Source of the DNA: Deltaproteobacteria bacterium
GTDB lineage: Bacteria > Desulfobacterota > Desulfobulbia > Desulfobulbales > JAGXFP01
Direction: 5' to 3'
NCBI GenBank assembly: GCA_020056965.1
Contig: JAGVGT010000056.1
Span: 1-45,714, forward strand
Length of the DNA: 45,714 nt
The position numbers and the translations under genes were made by a program. Position 1 is the stretch's first letter. The number at the start of each line of letters is the position of its first letter. Below, piece after piece: positions 7,887 to 15,034 of the stretch. Under the pieces are notes generated by a model, which saw only the letters and a program-made list of their open reading frames with translations, did not search any database and was not told where the DNA came from.

Positions 7887-8192
7887 ATGGCGCTTAAAAC
7901 AGCCCGCTGGGATTCCGCGGAACATCTGCAAACCGAAGAAGACATTGCGGCCTACCTTGGTGCCGTTCTCGAGGAGAATGATCCCGCTTTGGTTACCCAT
8001 GCGCTTGGCGTGATTGCTCGCGCCAAAGGGATGAGCCAGATTGCCCGGGAAACCGGCCTGGGCCGCGAAAGCCTTTACAAGGCCTTGTCCCCGGAAGGAA
8101 ACCCGGAATTTGCCACGGTACTCAAGGTGATAAAGGCGCTTGGGCTTCAGCTACATGCGACTACCGGGCATACTCCGGCTGAAGGAGTTTGA
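7887..8192 (+). CDS. Orphan addiction-module antidote protein (HigA-like)
   Basis: A 101-aa HTH protein of the 'putative addiction module antidote' family: EEDIAAYLGAVLEENDP then IARAKGMSQIARETGLGRES and NPEFATVLKVIKALGL. Start ATG 7887 has an ideal AGGAGGG 6 nt upstream; the frame continues open upstream without coding character. Family members are normally preceded by a 90-100-aa RelE/HigB-type toxin. Here the upstream 100 bp encode no such protein, and the gene before is the XRE antitoxin of another pair. It therefore appears to be an orphan whose toxin was lost, or which serves as an anti-addiction factor. Confidence 0.78.
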   Translation: MALKTARWDSAEHLQTEEDIAAYLGAVLEENDPALVTHALGVIARAKGMSQIARETGLGRESLYKALSPEGNPEFATVLKVIKALGLQLHATTGHTPAEGV

Positions 8193-8220
8193 CCTGTGGT
8201 ATGGTCACCATATAAGGGCT

Positions 8221-8296
8221 GGTTCCACCCGCCATTTCTTGCCAGCAGGCGTAGGTTGAGTGAGCAACAGAATGATGTTGAATGGCGGTTGGACCC
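8221..8296. repeat. Imperfect 16-bp inverted repeat before mrr-like gene
   Basis: GGTTCCACCCGCCATT (8221-8236) pairs with AATGGCGGTTGGACCC (8281-8296) at 14 of 16 positions across a 44-nt loop. It fills the gap between the orphan antitoxin and the restriction gene. It could be a palindromic mobile remnant, a degenerate attC-like site or an operator; nothing decides between them. Confidence 0.4.
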
Positions 8297-8320
8297 GCAC
8301 TACATGACTAGGGGATACCT

Positions 8321-9151
8321 ATGACAATTACCGAAGCAATTAAGCAAGTCATGCGAGCCAAGGGATCGCCAATGACAGCTGGCGAGGCCTATCGAGGGAT
8401 TGTAGAAGCAAAGCTCTACGAATTCCACGCTGACAACCCGGAGCACATAGTCAGAAGCGAAATTCGCCGCCACTGCGAAGGGCTAGATTTCCCGAGCGCT
8501 AAGACCACCAAACACTTCAGACTCATTGGCGAAAACCGATACGAACCACTCTCTGAAGTCATTCATCAACGACAAAAGCGCCGAGCAACCAAGACATTAG
8601 TTGCAGAAGCACCAACAAAACTGCCTCATGTGTCGAGTCTTCGTGAGTTACAAGTTCTACACACAAAGTATGTCACAGAGTTGAAACTTAAAATGCTTAG
8701 TGACCTGAAACTAATGTCACCAACAGCGTTTGAGCTATTTACCAAGAGTCTTTTAGATATCTATGGGTTTCATGACACAAAAGTTACTCAAGTTTCAGGC
8801 GACGGTGGGATTGACGGGTTCGGCAAGCTAAAAGTTGGCCTCGCAAACTTGAACGTCGCGTTTCAATGTAAACGCTGGAACAAAGGGAACATTCAAAGAC
8901 CGGAAATCGACAAGTTTCGTGGGGCCGCTCAAGGCGACTTTGAACAAGGGATATTTTTTACCACTGCAACGTTCTCTGAAGGAGCAATTGGTGCATCTAT
9001 CAAGCGTGGTGCTGTACCAATAATCTTGGTCGATGGAGACTCGATTGTTGATCTTATGATCGAAAAAGAGTTTGGCGTTCAAGTTGAGACCCTTTCGATA
9101 CCGTCTTACGCGCTTGACTTGGTTTTGGGGAACAACGAGATAATCACGTAG
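8321..9151 (+). CDS. Mrr-type restriction endonuclease with HARE-HTH domain
   Basis: A 276-aa protein in two parts. Residues 1-78 (MTITEAIKQVMRAKGSPMTA to HFRLIGENRY) match the HARE-HTH winged-helix domain, found fused to nucleases that sense modified DNA. Residues about 130-245 are an Mrr catalytic domain: SGDGGIDGFG supplies the metal-binding Asp and AFQCKRW the Q-x-K pair; GIFFTTATFSEGA is the typical Mrr strand-helix. Such enzymes act alone, often against methylated DNA (type IV restriction). No methylase is adjacent. Base use is visibly more AT-rich than the flanking core genes, which suggests transfer. GGGGAT precedes the start. Confidence 0.85.
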   Translation: MTITEAIKQVMRAKGSPMTAGEAYRGIVEAKLYEFHADNPEHIVRSEIRRHCEGLDFPSAKTTKHFRLIGENRYEPLSEVIHQRQKRRATKTLVAEAPTKLPHVSSLRELQVLHTKYVTELKLKMLSDLKLMSPTAFELFTKSLLDIYGFHDTKVTQVSGDGGIDGFGKLKVGLANLNVAFQCKRWNKGNIQRPEIDKFRGAAQGDFEQGIFFTTATFSEGAIGASIKRGAVPIILVDGDSIVDLMIEKEFGVQVETLSIPSYALDLVLGNNEIIT

Positions 9152-9247
9152 GATGCGGTGAGTAACAAACTGCATCGGTCGAGAAACCTTTGGCAGCACA
9201 CCTCCCTTAGGTTTGAGTCGCAGCGCCATTTGACAACCCGCCTGTTG

Positions 9248-9272
9248 TTGTGTACTCTTTTGTTGTACACAA
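9248..9272. promoter_or_regulatory. Operator-like palindrome upstream of Phd/PIN operon
   Basis: TTGTGTAC (9248-9255) and GTACACAA (9265-9272) are perfect 8-bp complements with a 9-nt spacer, 20 bp before the antitoxin start. Phd-type antitoxins autoregulate through such palindromes, so this is a likely binding site; binding is not shown. Confidence 0.6.
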
Positions 9273-9292
9273 ACCACAAGGGAGAGTTGGCA

Positions 9293-9526
9293 ATGATTGA
9301 AGTCAATATCAAAGAGGCCCGTAGCCAGTTGAGTTCGCTGCTCACCAGGGTCAATCAGGGCGAAGAGGTTGCCGTTACCCGGCACGGGAAAAAGGTTGCC
9401 TGCCTGGTGCCTCCGCAGGGGGTGGAGCGTTTGCCCAGCCTCGCCGACTTCCGTAGTTCCCTTTCGGTTCAGATCATCCCGCTCAGTGGTACCGTTATCG
9501 AATCCCGAAAGCAGGAAAGGTATTGA
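9293..9526 (+). CDS. Phd/YefM-family antitoxin
   Basis: A 77-aa protein with the full Phd/YefM N-terminal fold (IEVNIKEARSQLSSLLTRVN, then GEEVAVTRHGKKVACLVPP). The remaining C-terminal tail (DFRSSLSVQIIPLSGTVIES) is the toxin-binding part. Start 9293 has GGGAGAG upstream. It overlaps or abuts the PIN toxin gene, and the palindrome at 9248-9272 is its likely operator. Confidence 0.88.
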   Translation: MIEVNIKEARSQLSSLLTRVNQGEEVAVTRHGKKVACLVPPQGVERLPSLADFRSSLSVQIIPLSGTVIESRKQERY

Positions 9527-9531
9527 CGGGC

Positions 9532-9954
9532 ATGTATTACCTGGATACCAGCGTGCTGGCCGCCTACTATTGCCCGGAACCTTTGAGCGCGAAGGTGGAA
9601 GAGCTGGTTCTGGAATACCCGACCCCGTCTATCAGTCATCTCTCAGAACTGGAACTGGTCTCGGCAATTGCCCGGAAGATCCGTGAGAAAGGTCTTTCGT
9701 CCGAGGCGGGGCACAAGATAATCAACCTCTTCCAGTCACATCTTGACCATAACCTCTATCGCTGGGTTGCCATTGAGCATCATCATTACCGCAAGGCCTT
9801 GAGCTGGGTCTCGCAATTCAACACCCCACTCCGCACCTTGGACGCACTCCATCTGGCCATTGCCGCCACGGAAAATGTTGCCTTGATCACCGCCGACCGC
9901 CAACTTGCCGAGGCGGCCAAATTTTATGGGATAGATTTTGTTCAGGTCAAATAG
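9532..9954 (+). CDS. PIN-domain ribonuclease toxin (VapC family)
   Basis: A 140-aa PIN protein: YYLDTSVLAAYY provides the first acidic residue, SELELVSAIARK the conserved Glu, TLDALHLAIA the next Asp, and ALITADRQLAEAA the last acidic pair. All four catalytic acids are present, so it should be an active Mg-dependent RNase, typically of tRNA or rRNA in this family. A TTG start at 9523 would overlap the antitoxin stop; ATG 9532 is the plainer choice. It pairs with the Phd antitoxin directly upstream. Confidence 0.88.
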   Translation: MYYLDTSVLAAYYCPEPLSAKVEELVLEYPTPSISHLSELELVSAIARKIREKGLSSEAGHKIINLFQSHLDHNLYRWVAIEHHHYRKALSWVSQFNTPLRTLDALHLAIAATENVALITADRQLAEAAKFYGIDFVQVK

Positions 9955-10013
9955 GTTATAAATTTCCTGGAAATTCCTCCACTCCTCCCGACCAGCAAGA
10001 GTTTAAACGTCCA

Positions 10014-12050
10014 ATGCGCGCCAAACTGATCATCACCACAGTCATCCTCCTGGCTTGCCTGGCCGGGGCGGTTTTGCTGCTGAAGAAACCCGCTCCGCCC
10101 AAGGTGCCGGGAACCCTGGCCGATCTGGCCCCCGAGCTGGGGCTGAGCGTGCCGGGGGGGGAGGCCTTCCGGTTGACCAAGAACCTGAGCCGAAGCGCTG
10201 CCGGCCATGCGGCCCAGAGTATCGAGGCCGAGGCGAGCGGCAAGCTCCTGAAGATCGAGGTGATCAGCAATATTTCCCCCGAGGAGGCGGCCCGGACCAG
10301 GGAAGAGCGGCTGACCATGCTCAACTCCCTGTTCAGCAATGTCCCGGCCCCCTACCCGGGGATGATCACTAATCAGGTCAGCATGCCGGACGCCTTGCGG
10401 CCCCGCAAGCTGGAGATTTCGGTGGCCGGCACCCCGCAGCCTCTCTACATCCTGCCCGCCTCGGCTCGTCACTCTTACGGGGTCACCGAGGAGTCCCAGG
10501 CCGCCTTCCAGGCCGGGGTGCTCTTCCTTTACGACCAGACAAACCGGACCTTCTACCGCTGCGACCTCTTTCTCCCCGCCGCTGGTTTCTCCGAACTCAA
10601 CCTGAGCGGATTTTTCACCGGGCTGCGCCTGGCCGGGCAACCGGCCGCCACGCCCGCTACCAACCCACCACCCACACCGGTGGTCGCCCCTCCGACAATG
10701 GCGCCCGCAGCCGCTCCGATCACCACCACCGTAGCCCCGGTTGCCGAGCCCGCCGCAGTACCGGCCAAGGTCGCCGCCGTCCCGACCGCCATTTCCGCGA
10801 CACCTGCGGCCAAGCAGAACTACAACCTGATCATCATCGCCTTCGAGCCGCTGGGCGCCAACCATGTCGGGGCTTACGGCTACAAGAAGAACACCACCCC
10901 CAACCTGGATGCCTTCGCCAAGGAATCGTTTCTCTTCGAAAAGGCGGTCAGCCCCTCCAGTTGGACCCTGCCGGCCTTCATGAGCTGGTTCACCTCGCTC
11001 TATCCGGAGCGCCACCGGGTGACCAACAAGTACAGCCGCTTCAACGGTAAGGAAGGGGTGCTGGCCACCCTGCCGGAACAGGCGCCGGGCGTGGTGACCC
11101 TGACCCAGGTTTTGCGCGGGCAGGGTTTCCGGACCGGGGCCTTCACCGGCGGCGCTTCGCTGGCCCGGGATTTCGGCTTTGGGTTGGGTTTTGAGGAGTA
11201 CGTTGACGAGCCGCGTTTCGGCGGCTTTGACCGGACCATGCCTGCCGCCCTGGAGTGGCTGGGCAAGCACCACCAGGAAAGGTTTTTCCTCTTCGTACAG
11301 GGTTACGATGTCCATGGTCAGTTCCCTTTGAACCGCGCCCATCTGGGCCGTTTCCTCAAGCCGTCTTATCAGGGCCAACTCAAGGGCAGCGAGGAGGAAT
11401 ACTGGGCGTTGCGTGACCGCAATCTGGAGGAGGGCGGCGTTACCATCGCGCCCGAGGACCTGCGCTTCTGGAAGGCGATCTACGACACCAAAATCTCCGA
11501 TGCCGACCAGCGTTTCGGGGCCTTTATCGCCAAACTGCGGGAGCTGGGGCTGCTGGATAATTCCATCGTTATCGTCACCTCCGGCTCCGGCAACGAATAC
11601 CTGGAGCACGGTCGGATCGACCACGGCTTCAGTCTGTACGGGGAGTTGACCCGGGTGCCGCTGCTGATCCGGGTGCCGGGGGCGAAGGGGCGGGTGGCCG
11701 GCCTGGCCCGCACCCTGGACCTGATGCCGACCGCCCTGGACCTGCTGGGGGTTACGCCGGAAGCGGGAGTGAAAAAACAAATGCAGGGGGTAAGCCTGGC
11801 GCCTCTGCTGGCCGGTAAAAACCTTGGTCTGGAGGGCATTTCCGAAACCGATTACCTGCTGCGCTCCTTCAAGCGGGCGCTGGAAACCGACGATGGCTGG
11901 AAGTTCATCATCTCCCTGGATACCGAGGAGCGTGAGCTCTACAACCTCAAGAGCGACCCGGGCGAACAGCACAACCTGGCCCGGGAAAACCCGCGCAAGG
12001 CCTATGAGCTGGAGCAGAAACTGTTCAGGGTTATTCAGAGTAAGAAGTAG
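10014..12050 (+). CDS. Membrane-anchored sulfatase/alkaline-phosphatase-fold protein with altered metal site
   Basis: A 678-aa protein. Residues 4-22 are a signal anchor; 30-205 form an unassigned periplasmic domain; 210-265 are a Pro/Ala/Thr-rich linker; 270-675 match the sulfatase fold (NTTPNLDAFAKES, SPSSWTLPAFMSW, DLMPTALDLLGVTP, LYNLKSDPGEQ). The usual first metal motif D-T-x-R-x-D is AFEPLGANHVG here (about residue 275), and the S-D-H-G motif is TSGSGNEYLEHG (about 522). The expected Asp ligand, Asp and His are thus replaced by Glu, Gly and Ser, while the Thr nucleophile region and the later DHGFSLYGE His remain. The protein may be catalytically impaired or use a different chemistry. 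It converges on an FGE-fold gene 42 bp away. Confidence 0.72.
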   Translation: MRAKLIITTVILLACLAGAVLLLKKPAPPKVPGTLADLAPELGLSVPGGEAFRLTKNLSRSAAGHAAQSIEAEASGKLLKIEVISNISPEEAARTREERLTMLNSLFSNVPAPYPGMITNQVSMPDALRPRKLEISVAGTPQPLYILPASARHSYGVTEESQAAFQAGVLFLYDQTNRTFYRCDLFLPAAGFSELNLSGFFTGLRLAGQPAATPATNPPPTPVVAPPTMAPAAAPITTTVAPVAEPAAVPAKVAAVPTAISATPAAKQNYNLIIIAFEPLGANHVGAYGYKKNTTPNLDAFAKESFLFEKAVSPSSWTLPAFMSWFTSLYPERHRVTNKYSRFNGKEGVLATLPEQAPGVVTLTQVLRGQGFRTGAFTGGASLARDFGFGLGFEEYVDEPRFGGFDRTMPAALEWLGKHHQERFFLFVQGYDVHGQFPLNRAHLGRFLKPSYQGQLKGSEEEYWALRDRNLEEGGVTIAPEDLRFWKAIYDTKISDADQRFGAFIAKLRELGLLDNSIVIVTSGSGNEYLEHGRIDHGFSLYGELTRVPLLIRVPGAKGRVAGLARTLDLMPTALDLLGVTPEAGVKKQMQGVSLAPLLAGKNLGLEGISETDYLLRSFKRALETDDGWKFIISLDTEERELYNLKSDPGEQHNLARENPRKAYELEQKLFRVIQSKK

Positions 12051-12092
12051 AAAACCTCCCTCCGCGCCCCCGCAGCCTGGGGGCCACGCGCT

Positions 12093-13913
12093 TCACTCCG
12101 GGGCCGGAATCAGGGCCAGTTTGCTTTCGCCGCGGCAGGCCAGAAATTCGGCCAGAGGGCCGGTGATCTCCACGTTGGCGGTCAGCTTTTTATCGACCGG
12201 CAGCTCGGTGGGGGCACTGTAAGTGACGAAAAAAGCCCCGTATTCGCTGTCGTCCGCCTCGCCAAAGCGGGCCATGGCCGGGGCGGTCTTGGTCAGCAGG
12301 AGCTGCCCGCCGTCGAAGACCTTGAGCGTCACTGAGAGATTGGCGTAGTCCGGAATCTTTTCCCGGGGCGGCATGGGCGAGGAGATCACCAAGGCGTGGG
12401 TGGTGGCGACCTGGTTGGTGAACTTGAATTTGTAGGAGGTCCGTTCGGGGGTTAGCTCCAGTTCAACCAGGGGCAGGGCGGCTTTCTTGGGGGCGACGAC
12501 CGCCTTGAGATCGCTGGCTTTGACCTGCATCGAGAGCCGGAAACCGACCCGGCTGTTCTGGTGGGTGGCCTCCCGGTTACCCCGGTTGGCGCAGCGGGTG
12601 CTGCCGGTCTCGTTGTTCCAGCAACCGCCTCGCCGGACCCGGCTGTTGCTGCCGGTGGTGATGACCGGGTTTTCCCGGGTATGGTCCTTGTAGCCGTCGA
12701 CCCGATAAGTATCCTGGGTCCATTCCCAGACGTTGCCCAGCATGTCGTGAAGTCCGGCCGGGTTGGGGGCCATGCTGCCCACCGGGGCGGTGACCACAAA
12801 GCCGTCGTCGCAATCGTGGGCCGGCCAGCCGAAATGGTTTTCCTTCTCGGCGCCCCGGTCGTGGACATTGGCGAAGCGGCAGGCCTCGTCCGAATCCCAG
12901 CCCCAGAAGCGGGGGGTATCGGTGCCGGCCCGGCAGCTTTTTTCCCACTCGGCCTCGGTGGGCAGGCGGAAGGAGCGGTCCTGGTACTTGGCGGAGAGCC
13001 AGGCGGCAAAATCGCGGGCCTCCTCCCAGCTCACGTACACCACCGGTTGCCGGTCGTCGTTCATAGTCCGGCCCCGGTAGTCGAGGCTGTTGTGCTCGGG
13101 CCGGAAAAGCTTGTACTGGCGGTTGGTCGTTTCCTTCTTGGCCAGCCAGACGTCATCGACGCAGACCTCGTGCCGGGGTGATTCGTCGGCGTAGAGTTTG
13201 GCGTAGTCCTGCTCGCCGTACTCCTGGAGCAGGAATTTCTTCTCTTGCTCAGTCTGGCCCATCTGATAGCAGCCGCCCTTGAGCAACACGAACTCCAGGC
13301 CGGTGGTCGGCTCGGTCCAGGTGGCGCCGCCCAGCTCCAGTTTACAACCGGCCTCGCTGCCCTTCAGCCCCGTGGCCATGGTCTGACCGGCGTCGATCTC
13401 GGCCTGCGTGGCCTGGCCGGTGAGTACCCGGGCCAGTTCCTTGATCCGCTCCGGCACCGCATCCAGGTTGCCGGCGCGGATCTCGGCGGTGCGCTTGATG
13501 GCGCCGGTCTCCGAGTCGATCAGCCGGGCGCTGACGGTAATGATATTGCCCCAGCGGAAGACCGAGCCGCTGATCACCCCGTCGAGGCCGTAGAGTTTGC
13601 CGATCTTGGCGGCGGCCTTGCTCTCGTCCACCAGGCCGGTCAAGGCCAGCTGCTGCTCGGCCAGCACCTTTTTCAGCAAGACCCGCTCCCGCAGGGCAAA
13701 GGCCTTGTTTTCGCCCAAGGCGCTGACCAGCCATTCGGCCACGATGGCGCCGCCGCCCTCGGTGCCCAGATCACCCATGACGTTGAACTCCATCACGGCG
13801 ACGCTTAATTTAGCCGGCTCCGCTGCCCCGGCAAACCTGGCGCCCAGGATGCAGAAAAGCAGCAGAAAAAAGATCCGGGTCGAGGTGCGTTTCGGGTTTG
13901 GTATGGTAAGCAT
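12093..13913 (-). CDS. CsgG-like domain fused to formylglycine-generating-enzyme (SUMF1) fold, exported
   Basis: A 606-aa secreted protein. A signal peptide (IFFLLLFCILGARFAGA) is followed by a CsgG/TolB-N-like domain (about 33-165: LSVAVMEFNVMGDLG ... DGVISGSVFRWGNIITVSAR). The SUMF1/FGE domain spans about 205-465 (GLEFVLLKGGCYQMG, RHEVCVDDVWLAKKETTNRQ, RLPTEAEWEKSCRAG, DMLGNVWEWTQDTY, RRGGCWNNETGSTRC, NSRVGFRLS). A beta-rich C-terminal domain ends the chain. Genuine FGE has a redox Cys pair in an RGGS-x-x-C context; here the spacing differs, so this is probably a ligand-binding or structural FGE-fold protein. It faces the degenerate sulfatase-fold gene tail to tail. Confidence 0.78.
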   Translation of the reverse strand: MLTIPNPKRTSTRIFFLLLFCILGARFAGAAEPAKLSVAVMEFNVMGDLGTEGGGAIVAEWLVSALGENKAFALRERVLLKKVLAEQQLALTGLVDESKAAAKIGKLYGLDGVISGSVFRWGNIITVSARLIDSETGAIKRTAEIRAGNLDAVPERIKELARVLTGQATQAEIDAGQTMATGLKGSEAGCKLELGGATWTEPTTGLEFVLLKGGCYQMGQTEQEKKFLLQEYGEQDYAKLYADESPRHEVCVDDVWLAKKETTNRQYKLFRPEHNSLDYRGRTMNDDRQPVVYVSWEEARDFAAWLSAKYQDRSFRLPTEAEWEKSCRAGTDTPRFWGWDSDEACRFANVHDRGAEKENHFGWPAHDCDDGFVVTAPVGSMAPNPAGLHDMLGNVWEWTQDTYRVDGYKDHTRENPVITTGSNSRVRRGGCWNNETGSTRCANRGNREATHQNSRVGFRLSMQVKASDLKAVVAPKKAALPLVELELTPERTSYKFKFTNQVATTHALVISSPMPPREKIPDYANLSVTLKVFDGGQLLLTKTAPAMARFGEADDSEYGAFFVTYSAPTELPVDKKLTANVEITGPLAEFLACRGESKLALIPAPE

Positions 13914-13940
13914 CTTCTCGGCACCCTTGTTTGTTTTGCA

Positions 13941-14009
13941 GGCTGAAGACCGAAGGCTGAAAGAGATTTGGTCTTTTATACTTCAGCCTTCAGCCTTCGG
14001 TCTTCAGCC
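13941..14009. repeat. 21-bp perfect inverted repeat of GGCTGAAG words
   Basis: The arm at 13941-13961 and its exact complement at 13989-14009 pair over 21 bp with a 27-nt loop. The arms are built from repeated GGCTGAAG/CTTCAGCC words, and one extra CTTCAGCC copy precedes the second arm. The hairpin lies between the FGE-fold gene and the stop of the upstream solute-binding gene, where it could end or attenuate minus-strand transcription. The word repeats suggest slippage-prone satellite DNA. Confidence 0.7.
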
Positions 14010-15034
14010 TATTTATAATAATTATTAGTGGCCCGGGCAAAGGCCTCGAAAACCTGCGGCGGCTTGATCTGGTAACGAGTCAGGGCCTTCTGCGACATGG
14101 AGACCACGTACTGACTGGCCTGGCGAATCGGCAGTTCCGCCAGGGTTTTGTTGCCACCCAAGAGATCGACGGCCATCTGGGCCGACACCTCCCCCTGCTC
14201 GTAGGGGGAGACCCCCAGGGAAATCATGGCCCCGTCCCGGGAGTTGAAGACATTGATCCCGATCACCGGCACCTCGACGTTGGCCAGGGTCCAGGCCATC
14301 ACCTCCTCGGGCGGCACGAACTCCTTTTTGCCTTCGCCATAGGGCAGCTGGCGGTAGCCGGAAACCAACAGGAAATCGATCTTGCCGGCCAGCCCCCGGG
14401 TCTTTTTCTGCCAGGCGGCAAAATCGGCGACCTGAATACCGCCCACATAAACCTGAGGCGCCCAATCGAACTTCTCCGCCGCCAGGGTATCGGCGGTGCT
14501 GGAGAGGGCCGCGTCGGCAATATGGGCCAGGCGGGCCGGGCGGCCCAGATCCAGGCCGAGGCTGGCGATCATTTCATTGACTGCCTTGAACTGCTTGCGC
14601 TCCCGGATACCGGTAACATTGTCGGCCTTGTCGTAACCATAGGGGGTGATCTCGCCGTTGATCCCGGCGAAGACGATCTTCATTTGCGGATCGTTGACAT
14701 AGAATTTACCCACCAGCTCCTGGGCATGGTCATCAATGGCCAGCAGGATGTCCGGCCGGAACTGATCCACCGCCCGCCGGGCGGCCACCGAGGCCCGGCG
14801 TAGTTCATCCTTGCCGTTGAAACGATTGGTGTGCATGTAGTGATAGCGCACGGTCATCCAGTGGCTCTTGGCCAACACCCGCTTGAGACCCTCGTTGATT
14901 TCCTGGGTCCAGACGTAGTCGTTGCCGTAGCTCTGCAGCACCATCAGACGCGGCTTGTGGTAGTTCTCCCAGACCACAAAAACACCGGTCACCAGGAAAA
15001 ACAGGGCCATCGCTGCCAGCACCAGTTTTCTCAT
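14009..15034 (-). CDS. Periplasmic solute-binding protein (ABC_sub_bind type)
   Basis: A 341-aa protein beginning MRKLVLAAMALFFLVTGVFVVW, an uncleaved anchor or signal peptide. The rest matches the PF04392-type binding fold (KPRLMVLQSYGNDYVWTQEI, DILLAIDDHAQELVGKFYV, KIVFAGINGEITPYGY, VPVIGINVFNSRDGA, SLGVSPYEQGEVSAQMAVD). In many bacteria such proteins feed ABC permeases or serve as sensor modules. Its ATG overlaps the stop of the upstream cyclic-nucleotide/SLC13 permease gene (ATGA at 15031-15034), so the two are translationally coupled. No ABC permease is adjacent. The ligand is unknown. Confidence 0.75.
   Translation of the reverse strand: MRKLVLAAMALFFLVTGVFVVWENYHKPRLMVLQSYGNDYVWTQEINEGLKRVLAKSHWMTVRYHYMHTNRFNGKDELRRASVAARRAVDQFRPDILLAIDDHAQELVGKFYVNDPQMKIVFAGINGEITPYGYDKADNVTGIRERKQFKAVNEMIASLGLDLGRPARLAHIADAALSSTADTLAAEKFDWAPQVYVGGIQVADFAAWQKKTRGLAGKIDFLLVSGYRQLPYGEGKKEFVPPEEVMAWTLANVEVPVIGINVFNSRDGAMISLGVSPYEQGEVSAQMAVDLLGGNKTLAELPIRQASQYVVSMSQKALTRYQIKPPQVFEAFARATNNYYK

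Noticed and set aside
7703..7897. A 64-codon plus-strand frame between the two antitoxin genes, considered as the missing toxin
   Set aside because: Too short, starts inside the XRE antitoxin gene and has no RelE/HigB pattern.
9942..11972. A 676-codon minus-strand frame opposite the sulfatase-fold gene
   Set aside because: Low-complexity Gly/Arg/Gln composition, no motif and no ribosome site; the plus-strand gene has clear homology.
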